Shown piece after piece: positions 7,141 to 14,255 of a stretch of 39,230 nucleotides of DNA (position 1 is its first letter; each line of letters starts with the position of its first letter). Made by a program: the position numbers and the translations under genes. The stretch is from an uncultured SAR86 cluster bacterium (GTDB taxonomy: Bacteria > Pseudomonadota > Gammaproteobacteria > Magnimaribacterales > D2472), in contig CABXFE010000007.1 in NCBI GenBank assembly GCA_902511425.1, positions 1 through 39,230 on the forward strand, given 5' to 3'. Under the pieces are notes generated by a model that made no database searches, had not been told where the DNA came from, and saw only the letters and a program-made list of their open reading frames with translations.

Positions 7141-8019
7141 CTATCCTCTTTTAAAAACATTTATAAAGATGGCTGGGGTTGTATCCATATATTCTTTAAA
7201 ATCTGGTCGTCTTTCTAAAGAGCGCTTATCCATCATTGAAACTGATGCAATAGCAATTAAAGCATACATAATTAAAGTACCTATCAAAAGCCATGCAAAG
7301 TTAAAGTTAGCTGCCAATGCAAAGATAAAAAGACTAAACCAAAATAATATTTCTCCAAAATAATTTGGATGACGTGAGTAATACCATAGACCTGATTTCA
7401 TTGTTTCAGGCTTAGAAATATTCTTTCTAAAATTAAACATTTGCTGATCAGAAATAATTTGAATAAAAACCGCTGCTATAGCCAAAAAAGCAGCCAATAT
7501 ATCAAAATTATTTAATTCATTACCCGGATAAGTAAGAGCATAAATCATTGGAAGTAATGCCATATAAACACAGAGTGTTGGAATAAGATGTATAGAACCA
7601 AAATCTACTATGAAGTACTGGAATTTATTATTAGTTTTGCCCTTCATCATGATGTAGCGCCAATCTTCATGAGAAAAGCCTTCCCATGATCTCATCCAGT
7701 TATAGGTTAATCGGATAGCCCAGAATAATAAACATGCATGCATTAAAATTGCCCTTTGAACATTGCCTGCTGCAGAAATATCTGACCAACACATGATTGT
7801 TAAAACAACGGGAATAACTGACCAAAAAGCGTCATACCAGCTAGAGTTTTTAAAAATCACACTTAAAAAATATATAAAGATTGTGGCCTCAATATGACAA
7901 ACAAGTACTTTGAATATTAACGATGACTCAGGAAAAAGGGACCAAGTAAACAGCATGGAATAAATACATGCTAGGTAACCAACTACAATGACTGAAAGAT
8001 GTAAAAGTTTAGTGATCAT
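7141..8019 (-). CDS. DUF1295 integral membrane protein, steroid 5-alpha-reductase / ICMT superfamily
   Basis: A 292-residue polytopic protein with about seven hydrophobic helices. The C-terminal signature GLWYYSRHPNYFGEI (about residues 208-222) and the preceding SDQQMFNFRKN are characteristic of DUF1295, which shares a fold with eukaryotic steroid 5-alpha-reductase and isoprenylcysteine methyltransferase. By analogy it may reduce a double bond next to a carbonyl in a lipid or steroid using a reduced nicotinamide, but most DUF1295 members are uncharacterised. The ATG overlaps the stop of the fused F420 gene as ATGA, which implies translational coupling with deazaflavin synthesis. This makes it the best local candidate for an enzyme linked to F420, though no F420 site can be recognised. 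Confidence 0.8.
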   Translation of the reverse strand: MITKLLHLSVIVVGYLACIYSMLFTWSLFPESSLIFKVLVCHIEATIFIYFLSVIFKNSSWYDAFWSVIPVVLTIMCWSDISAAGNVQRAILMHACLLFWAIRLTYNWMRSWEGFSHEDWRYIMMKGKTNNKFQYFIVDFGSIHLIPTLCVYMALLPMIYALTYPGNELNNFDILAAFLAIAAVFIQIISDQQMFNFRKNISKPETMKSGLWYYSRHPNYFGEILFWFSLFIFALAANFNFAWLLIGTLIMYALIAIASVSMMDKRSLERRPDFKEYMDTTPAIFINVFKRG

Positions 8020-10430
8020 GAGATATTAATTAATTTTTTGGGTTGATGATAATCATTGTTTATTGAGATGAGAGGAATAGACTGCAAGTTAATTAAATCA
8101 TGGAGATTATTATTCAATGAATCATATAATGTATTTCTTTGTTGTATGTTTAAGTTTAGCTCATTGGCAATTCCTACAACATCCTCCAGTCGGAGCTCCT
8201 GACCAAAAGAAGCACCGGCAGATCTTGTAATAGATTCATTCATCAAAACTCCTCCAATATCATTTATCCCAGAAGATAGAAGAAACTTCAGCCCTGGAAG
8301 ACCCATTTTAACCCATGAGCCTTGAATATTATTAATCTGGCCTTGGAACAAAATTCTTGCAACAGAATGAACCAAAATTGTTTCTTTGAATGTAGGTCCA
8401 GGTCTAGCTTGGCCACGCCTATATATTGGAGCCTCATCTGCAACAAAGGGCAAAGGAACAAATTCTGTTATGCCATTAGTTCTCTTTTGAAGGTTTAAAA
8501 GCTCTAGTAAATGATGAGCAACATGAGCAGTTCTCTCTATATGACCAAACATCATTGTTGATGTTGTGGGCAATCCCACAGAATGAGCGGTTTCAATAAT
8601 TTCGATCCATTCCTTGGTGGTAAGTTTATCGGGGCAAATAATTTCTCTTATATCATCATGCAAAATTTCTGCAGCCGTTCCTGGGAGTGAGTTTAGGCCT
8701 ACTTTTTTTAACTCTAGAAGAAACTCTTTAGCAGAGATATTTAAAGTTTTTCTACCGTGATCAATTTCTAAAGGAGAAAAAGCATGAATATGAATTGATG
8801 GTGAGCATGATCTAATTGCCCTTACTATCTCAATATAGGTTTCACCAGAATATTTTGGATGTATTCCACCTTGCAAACAGACTTCTGTAGCACCTCTTTC
8901 AATTGCTTCTTTTGTTCTTCGAATAATCTCTTCATGTGAAATATTATATGGCTTGCCTCTGAGGTCATCATGCCCCCTGCCTTTTGAAAAAGCGCAAAAA
9001 TTACATTTGAAAGAGCAGATATTTGTATAGTTAATATTTCTGTTAACAACAAAAGTGATGTCTGATCCATGTATTTGTGACTTAACATCATTGGCATACT
9101 CAGTAACATATTTAAAGTCAGTATCTGACGTCTCAAGGAGCTGCTGTATATTCTCAATAGATGGGTTGTTTTCAACTTTATCAATCGATTGACGAATACT
9201 AGAATTAAATACTGCCTCAGGATAAGAAGGTATTTTAGTGCTAATTCCTGATCTCCAGAAATCAGAACGAATAAGAGACTTAGAATCAGTTATTTGAAGT
9301 AGCTTGGAAGATATTATAGGTGTTGAGTAGCTATCAAGATCAGTAAAATATTTTGGATATAAAGTTGATCTTGATTCTAAAGATTGATTTGAAATCGAAG
9401 CTATTTTATTTAACTTTTCTATTTCGGGCCAAGGTGCCTCTGGATTTACATAATCCTTGGTGACTGGTGATATTCCGCCAAAATCATTTATTCCAGACTG
9501 AGATAGCTGTTTTATATTATCTGAATTTAAATTAGGCGGGACCTGCAGACTAATATCACCAGGCAAGATCAATCTAGCCATTGCAATTGTCCACATAAGC
9601 TCATCGAATGATGGTTCGCTAGCATTTGCCATCAATGTATTGGGCTTTGCTCTAAAATTCTGCACTATAACTTCTTGGATATGATTGTATGTAAGATGCA
9701 ATTCAGCTATTTTTTGCAATGACTCTAAGCGCTCCAACCTTGTTTCACCAATTCCTATCAATATTCCAGTGGTAAAAGGAACCTTTTGTTTTCCAGCTTC
9801 CTCTAATGTCTTCATTCTAAAAATAGGATCTTTATCTGGAGAGCCGTAATGTGGTTGACCTTTTTCAGTAAGCCGAGATGATAAGGACTCAAGCATCAAA
9901 CCCATAGAGCCACTTAGAGGCTTAAGTTTAGTAATTTCATCAGCAGTTAAACAACCAGGATTTAAATGAGGTATTAAAGATGTCTCATTTAATACAGCTT
10001 CAGCGCATGCAGCTAAATAATCATTTGTCGTCTTATAACCATTCTCTAACAACCACTCTCTTGCAGCTCTGTATCTCAATTCTGGCTTATCACCCAGTGT
10101 AAATAGGGCTTCATAACAACCTTGAGCCTCGCCCTCTTTAGCAATTGAAATGACTTGGTCAATTGATAAATAAGGTGATTCGACTTTTTTAGGAGTTTGA
10201 GCAAAGGTACAGTAATGACAAACATCTCGACATAAAAATGTTAAAGGGATAAACACTTTGGGAGAATAGGTTAATAAGTTTTTGTAATGTATTGTTTTCT
10301 TTTCGTAGGAAGCTTTTATCAAAGCATCAGATAAACAAATATTAGCTAAGGAACTTAGTTCAGAAAATTCAATTGATCCAGAAGCAATTAATCGCTTTAA
10401 GGTGTGGTTTGACTGTTCTTGAATTTTCAA
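8016..10430 (-). CDS. fbiC: Fused FO synthase CofG-CofH (FbiC), two radical-SAM domains
   Basis: An 804-residue protein joining both halves of 7,8-didemethyl-8-hydroxy-5-deazariboflavin (FO) synthase, as in mycobacterial FbiC (about 856 residues). The N-terminal half is CofG-like with CRDVCHYCTF, giving the CxxxCxxC cluster ligands Cys67, Cys71 and Cys74. The C-terminal half is CofH-like with CSFKCNFCAFSKG, giving Cys472, Cys476 and Cys479. Both halves carry the expected downstream elements (GIGET; GGIHPKYSGETY; PGTAAEIL). CofH joins a tyrosine-derived radical to the ribityl-diaminouracil precursor and CofG closes the ring to FO, the F420 chromophore. It starts 4 bases after cofC and overlaps the DUF1295 gene by 4. 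A fused enzyme is the bacterial arrangement; archaea usually have two genes. Confidence 0.96.
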   Translation of the reverse strand: MKIQEQSNHTLKRLIASGSIEFSELSSLANICLSDALIKASYEKKTIHYKNLLTYSPKVFIPLTFLCRDVCHYCTFAQTPKKVESPYLSIDQVISIAKEGEAQGCYEALFTLGDKPELRYRAAREWLLENGYKTTNDYLAACAEAVLNETSLIPHLNPGCLTADEITKLKPLSGSMGLMLESLSSRLTEKGQPHYGSPDKDPIFRMKTLEEAGKQKVPFTTGILIGIGETRLERLESLQKIAELHLTYNHIQEVIVQNFRAKPNTLMANASEPSFDELMWTIAMARLILPGDISLQVPPNLNSDNIKQLSQSGINDFGGISPVTKDYVNPEAPWPEIEKLNKIASISNQSLESRSTLYPKYFTDLDSYSTPIISSKLLQITDSKSLIRSDFWRSGISTKIPSYPEAVFNSSIRQSIDKVENNPSIENIQQLLETSDTDFKYVTEYANDVKSQIHGSDITFVVNRNINYTNICSFKCNFCAFSKGRGHDDLRGKPYNISHEEIIRRTKEAIERGATEVCLQGGIHPKYSGETYIEIVRAIRSCSPSIHIHAFSPLEIDHGRKTLNISAKEFLLELKKVGLNSLPGTAAEILHDDIREIICPDKLTTKEWIEIIETAHSVGLPTTSTMMFGHIERTAHVAHHLLELLNLQKRTNGITEFVPLPFVADEAPIYRRGQARPGPTFKETILVHSVARILFQGQINNIQGSWVKMGLPGLKFLLSSGINDIGGVLMNESITRSAGASFGQELRLEDVVGIANELNLNIQQRNTLYDSLNNNLHDLINLQSIPLISINNDYHQPKKLINIS

Positions 10431-10434
10431 CGAT

Positions 10435-11010
10435 CTAACTATTAATGTATTTAATTAGTTTGAAGTAATCTTCCCCGGAGTCAAGGTCATCTTGAAGGCT
10501 TTCAATTGAAATATCCTGATAATTTAATCCATTATTTTTAAATTCATGCATAAAAAGATTGTAGCTATTGAGTCCGAATTTTAGATCAAAGGAAATTGCT
10601 GAATTAAACATCAAACAATTTGTACCCTGCATGGAAAGATCAGAAATAATACTAACTTTTTTAATGTCAAAGGAATGAGCTAACTTATGAAGATCCGGTT
10701 CATTTATTTTAGGAAGATCTGCATGCATGATTAAAATAATGTCGTTAGTTGTTTGCGTGGAGATAGCTTCATTCAAACCATCGTTTAATGATGAGTTTGT
10801 GAAATATGAAGTTGCATAGTCTAAGTGTAAGCTCAGGTCATTTGTAACAACTGTTATTGAATTACAGATTTTAGAGTTGTGTAAAGTATCAATAGTTTTT
10901 TTTGCCATTGAGGCAGCTAAAGCTTCTCTTTCAGGTGAGGTAATAATATTTGCTAATCGATTCTTTGAAGATGAAAACTTTTTAATCGGTATAAATGCAG
11001 AGACATTCAT
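10435..11010 (-). CDS. cofC: CofC/FbiD guanylyltransferase of F420 synthesis
   Basis: A 191-residue nucleotidyltransferase. The N-terminal IPIKKFSSSKNRLA matches the family pattern (V/I)P(V/I)K....AKSRL that binds GTP. MHADLP is the metal-binding acidic motif and GTNCLMF the substrate loop. CofC activates a three-carbon phospho-acid (2-phospholactate, phosphoenolpyruvate or 3-phosphoglycerate, depending on organism) with GTP to make the donor for CofD. Which acid is used here cannot be decided by eye. The start abuts the cofD stop (TAAATG). At 191 residues it is slightly shorter than most, with no missing motif that I can see. Confidence 0.9.
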   Translation of the reverse strand: MNVSAFIPIKKFSSSKNRLANIITSPEREALAASMAKKTIDTLHNSKICNSITVVTNDLSLHLDYATSYFTNSSLNDGLNEAISTQTTNDIILIMHADLPKINEPDLHKLAHSFDIKKVSIISDLSMQGTNCLMFNSAISFDLKFGLNSYNLFMHEFKNNGLNYQDISIESLQDDLDSGEDYFKLIKYINS

Positions 11011-11940
11011 TTATTTTGATTCAAGCTCATTAATGATTCTCTTGGCAAGTGCATTTTTTTTATCAACACTGTTCATAATTAAATCAGCAGTATGCACCTC
11101 ATAACCTAGATCATTTAATTCATTGGACTCACTTACATCAGATGAATCTATAAAAATTCTTTGCGAGTAATTATTATAAAATTTAGCTATAGTTTTTACA
11201 CTTACTTCTTGGCCGAGTTCTTGCATCATTTTTGCTGTTGGTCCTTTTAACGACTGAGCATTAACAATTGGACTAATAGTAGTAACATTATGCGAATAAT
11301 CATGTAAATAATTTTTTAGTTTGGGTAACTGGAGCATTGGATTAATGCTTACATATGGATTGGATGGGCATATGATGATTTCATCATAAGTTGATAAATC
11401 AAGGTCTTTGTTAAAATCTGCCTTATCAAGACCGTTGAAAACAAAATCAGTTACAGGTGGTTCGCACTTTAATTTAACAAAATATTCTTGAAATGAAAGC
11501 AACCTATTTTTTGTCTGTATATACGTTTCAACAGATTCATTGCTCATTGGAAAAATAAATTTTGGCAGATTGAATGACTCACATAAATTATGTGTTGCAT
11601 CTGTAAGAGATTGTCCTGAATTAATTAAATGTGTTCTTTGAATATGTGTTGCTAAGTCTTTGTCTCCAAGTTGAAACCATGTTTCTCCCTCCATCTCAGA
11701 CAAAGCTGAAAGCATATTCCATGACTCATCTTTTCTTCCCCAGCCCTTTGATGTATCAGATTCACTGGCAAGAGTATACATCACAGTATCAAGATCAGGA
11801 CAGATTCTCAAACCGAGATGTGTGAAATCATCTCCAGTATTAACGGCAATAGTTAAGTTATCTGAATCTATTGAATTTTTAAATCCCAAGGCAAGCTTGG
11901 CCCCACCAACACCCCCACATAGCAATAAATAATTCTTCAT
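11011..11940 (-). CDS. cofD: CofD/FbiA transferase forming F420-0 or a variant
   Basis: A 309-residue protein with the family-defining N-terminal GGVGGAKLALGF and NTGDDFTHLGL motifs, then CPSNPYVSINPML and SPIVNAQSLKGP further on. CofD transfers the phospho-acid from the GDP-linked donor made by CofC onto FO. The product is F420-0, or a dehydro or 3PG form if the donor differs. Length and motifs are normal. Its ATG overlaps the cofE stop by 4 bases and its own stop abuts the cofC ATG, so cofE-cofD-cofC are tightly coupled. Regulation is probably by the single promoter in front of fno. Confidence 0.95.
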   Translation of the reverse strand: MKNYLLLCGGVGGAKLALGFKNSIDSDNLTIAVNTGDDFTHLGLRICPDLDTVMYTLASESDTSKGWGRKDESWNMLSALSEMEGETWFQLGDKDLATHIQRTHLINSGQSLTDATHNLCESFNLPKFIFPMSNESVETYIQTKNRLLSFQEYFVKLKCEPPVTDFVFNGLDKADFNKDLDLSTYDEIIICPSNPYVSINPMLQLPKLKNYLHDYSHNVTTISPIVNAQSLKGPTAKMMQELGQEVSVKTIAKFYNNYSQRIFIDSSDVSESNELNDLGYEVHTADLIMNSVDKKNALAKRIINELESK

Positions 11941-12695
11941 CTAAACAAGTCCTCTTCCTCACTTCTAATTAAAGATCGAGAGTCGCTGAGATTATTTTGT
12001 TTAAATTGATAGCCTTTGATTAATACAACAGGTTTTTTTTGTGCAGCCTGGCCCATCAATAATGATGAAGCTGCTGCTAATTCATCAGCGATGCCTATTT
12101 GAGTTACTTTTAACTCATTATCATAAAGATCTTTTTTTCCTCGCTCATCTAAAAGGCATTCAATGTTATGACTCCCTATCGTAAAACCTACTATTCCATT
12201 TCTAAAAGGTCTGCCCATAGTATCGGTGATAATTACAGATATGTTTTTTTGAAAGTATTGAGATATGGATTCTGAAATCTGCTTTGCTGATTCATCAGGA
12301 TTTTCTGGTAACAACAAGACAATGTCCTTAAGTTGATCGATGTTAGACCTATCAATTCCTGCGTTTGCATGAATAAATCCCAATTTATGCTCAACAATTA
12401 ATACTCCCATTCTATAGCGAACCACCTTTTGCGATTCATTGAGTATTGCTTGAATAAACTTTGGATCTTTATCAATTTTTGTAGATAAGGTCATGGCCTC
12501 TTCTGAAGGGTCCAATTGTGAGATATCCAGATATCTATTTTCTGATTTAGAAATAATTTTTTGAGCTATTGCAATGACATCTCCATCATCAATTGATATT
12601 GATTCCGAGTTAATAGCATTGATGATTTCTTTGGATACATCTTGTCCTGGCTGAATAAGCGGAAGTGTCTCTAGAGCAATGAGGTTAATAGAAAT
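11937..12695 (-). CDS. cofE: CofE F420-0:gamma-glutamyl ligase, stand-alone, probable non-AUG start
   Basis: The ligase adds gamma-linked glutamates to F420-0 with GTP. Visible motifs are LETLPLIQPGQD at the N-terminus, AIAQKIISKSE, NAGIDRSNI, TDTMGRPFRNGIVGFTIG and IADELAAASSLLMGQA. The protein ends after the ligase domain, so the C-terminal FMN reductase domain of actinobacterial FbiB is absent. The start is unusual. There is no ATG or GTG near the expected N-terminus. A good AAGAGAAG site at 12710-12703 is followed after 7 bases by AUU at 12695, giving 252 residues as expected for the family. Alternatives are TTG at 12746 or 12770, inside fno, adding 17 or 25 residues without a visible ribosome-binding site. 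Identity is secure; the start is inferred. Confidence 0.93.
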   Translation of the reverse strand: MSINLIALETLPLIQPGQDVSKEIINAINSESISIDDGDVIAIAQKIISKSENRYLDISQLDPSEEAMTLSTKIDKDPKFIQAILNESQKVVRYRMGVLIVEHKLGFIHANAGIDRSNIDQLKDIVLLLPENPDESAKQISESISQYFQKNISVIITDTMGRPFRNGIVGFTIGSHNIECLLDERGKKDLYDNELKVTQIGIADELAAASSLLMGQAAQKKPVVLIKGYQFKQNNLSDSRSLIRSEEEDLFR

Positions 12696-12702
12696 GATAA
12701 TA

Positions 12703-12710
12703 CTTCTCTT
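12703..12710 (-). promoter_or_regulatory. Ribosome-binding site that favours an AUU start for cofE
   Basis: On the minus strand AAGAGAAG lies just after the fno stop codon and 7 bases before the AUU at 12695. That is normal Shine-Dalgarno spacing, and neighbouring genes use similar purine-rich sites (fno AGGAGA, KSI AGGAGC). Neither TTG alternative has such a site. Confidence 0.45.
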
Positions 12711-12711
12711 G

Positions 12712-13344
12712 TTAGTGGCCTGTGATCTTGATGCCTGAATGTGCAAGTGAGTGTTTTTTATTGATCGCAATTAATATTGACGTTAGCGCTTCAGCAGCAA
12801 CTGAATTGCATAATGGTCCTGCATGCCAGCCAGTCAGACCAGCATCAGCTGCTAACTCAATTACGGTATTTCTAGCATCAAGAAAATCTCCAGCAACCAA
12901 AACATCACAATCAATCTCAGCATCGGTCTGTAGCAATTCAGCTGAAATATTTTGAAAAGCAGATACTACAGTAGTTTGTTCACCCAAAATTGATTGAGCA
13001 TTTAATGCCGCAGAACCTATTTCAGGCAATTCAACTCTCATAACCTTTGGAGGCATAAGTGGAACAGTTGCATCAATCATTATCTTATTTTGCAAACCAT
13101 CATCAATGCTAATTAAAGTTGATTCTTGATGCGCAAATGGCACAGTTAAGCATGCAAGTTCACAGATTTTAGCAGCATCAATATTCAACATTCCAGACGA
13201 ACTTTCCAAGCCTAATTGCACAGCAATTTCTTGAGCCTTAGGTAAATCACGGCTGCCAATAAGTACGTCATGTCCAGCCTTAATCCATCTTGAAGCCAAC
13301 CCTTTACCTAAGGATCCTGTACCGCCTAGAATAGCTATTTTCAT
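12712..13344 (-). CDS. fno: F420-dependent NADP oxidoreductase (Fno / NpdG)
   Basis: A 210-residue Rossmann protein that starts MKIAILGGTGSLGKGLA and continues with HDVLIGSRD, the NADP-binding half typical of Fno. It ends with HSGIKITG, matching the conserved C-terminal HAGIRITG that helps hold the deazaflavin. Fno transfers hydride between NADP(H) and F420(H2), so it can recharge F420H2 from NADPH or the reverse. It heads the operon, with an AGGAGA ribosome-binding site 6 bases before the ATG. The stop lies inside the conventional upstream frame of cofE. This is the only F420-using enzyme I can identify in the window, and it shows the cofactor is used for redox chemistry and not only for FO-dependent photolyase. 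Confidence 0.94.
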   Translation of the reverse strand: MKIAILGGTGSLGKGLASRWIKAGHDVLIGSRDLPKAQEIAVQLGLESSSGMLNIDAAKICELACLTVPFAHQESTLISIDDGLQNKIMIDATVPLMPPKVMRVELPEIGSAALNAQSILGEQTTVVSAFQNISAELLQTDAEIDCDVLVAGDFLDARNTVIELAADAGLTGWHAGPLCNSVAAEALTSILIAINKKHSLAHSGIKITGH

Positions 13345-13355
13345 TGAATGTCTCC

Positions 13356-13380
13356 TAATAAATATTTAATAAATATTATA
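13356..13380 (-). promoter_or_regulatory. fno operon promoter with an 11-bp tandem repeat
   Basis: TAATAAATATT is repeated twice without a gap at 13356-13377, directly upstream of the fno ribosome-binding site. A minus-strand TATAAT at 13380-13375 overlaps its outer edge and is the best -10 candidate for the operon. No good -35 is correctly spaced. The tandem repeat would lie from the -10 into the leader and could be a regulator site, or simply A+T-rich slippage sequence. Confidence 0.4.
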
Positions 13381-13450
13381 CAAATTCGCCAACCAATCAA
13401 TGGGTATCTTCAAGAATAAATTTGTCAATATAAATTTAGCTTACATGATC

Positions 13451-13456
13451 TATAAT
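13451..13456 (+). promoter_or_regulatory. Possible -10 for the SDR gene at 13489
   Basis: TATAAT at 13451-13456 would place transcription start near 13463, leaving a leader of about 26 bases. The -35 region is not convincing. Confidence 0.3.
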
Positions 13457-13488
13457 CAATTAGATCAGATCAGTAAAAAATACTAAAA

Positions 13489-14253
13489 ATGATAAATTTA
13501 AAAAATAAATCTGTAGTTGTAACTGGGGGCACAAAAGGGATAGGCATTGAGATTACTAAATCCTTTTTAAAACAAAATGCTAATGTCTTTGTTCTGGCAA
13601 GACAGAAACCCAAAAGAACTATTCAGGCCAAAGGCAACAAAGCGGTATTTGTAGAATGCGATATTAGAGATATTGATTCTTTGGATGATGCGGTAAAGCA
13701 AATTAAAGGCTTATCAAAATCAATAGACGTTTTGATAAATAATGCTGGTGGGGCTCCAATGGCTAATGCTTTAAAAGCTTCAAATAAATTTCATGAAGCA
13801 ATCATTGATTTGAATCTATCTGCGCCACTTAATGTAAGCCAAAGATTTGCCAAAATTATGATGAAACAAAAGACAGTTTCAAACATTATTAATATATCCA
13901 GCGTTACCGCAACAAGACCTACACCAGGAAGCGCTGCTTATGGTGCAGCCAAAGGAGGTCTTGTAAATCTAACTAAAACGTTAGCAGTTGAGTGGGCTCC
14001 CAAAATTAAAGTTAACTCTATAATTGTAGGTTATATAGAGACAGAAAATTCTATAGTTCATTACGGCAGTAAAAAAGAAATCAATAAAATTGCTAAAACT
14101 ATTCCAATGAAGAGAATGGGTAAACCAGAAGATATTGCTAAAGCATGTATATTCTTTTGCTCTGATTTAGCTGATTGGATAACTGGTGCAGCTCTTGAAG
14201 TTCATGGTGGTGGTGAAAAGCCAAGTTACTTGGACGCAGCTAAGCCCAAGTAA
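13489..14253 (+). CDS. Short-chain dehydrogenase/reductase, mycobacterial-like subgroup
   Basis: A 254-residue classical SDR. Motifs are TGGTKGIG (cofactor), NNAGG, and SAAYGAAKGG with the Tyr-x-x-x-Lys pair, plus the catalytic Ser in NISSV. The C-terminal part (LAVEWAPKIKVNSI, HYGS, IPMKRMGKPEDIA, GAALEVHGGGEKPSYL) resembles a group of SDRs I know mainly from mycobacteria, where the tail reads VHGGGE.PAFL. Substrate is unknown; a hydroxyacyl-CoA or hydroxysteroid is plausible from context. It is transcribed away from fno across a 144-base gap and converges on the aldehyde dehydrogenase with 2 bases between stops. Confidence 0.85.
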   Translation: MINLKNKSVVVTGGTKGIGIEITKSFLKQNANVFVLARQKPKRTIQAKGNKAVFVECDIRDIDSLDDAVKQIKGLSKSIDVLINNAGGAPMANALKASNKFHEAIIDLNLSAPLNVSQRFAKIMMKQKTVSNIINISSVTATRPTPGSAAYGAAKGGLVNLTKTLAVEWAPKIKVNSIIVGYIETENSIVHYGSKKEINKIAKTIPMKRMGKPEDIAKACIFFCSDLADWITGAALEVHGGGEKPSYLDAAKPK

Positions 14254-14255
14254 AA

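Noticed and set aside
8825-9184. 119-residue frame inside fbiC
   Set aside because: Alternative frame of the fused FO synthase; the translation has no known domain and covers the CofH cluster region.
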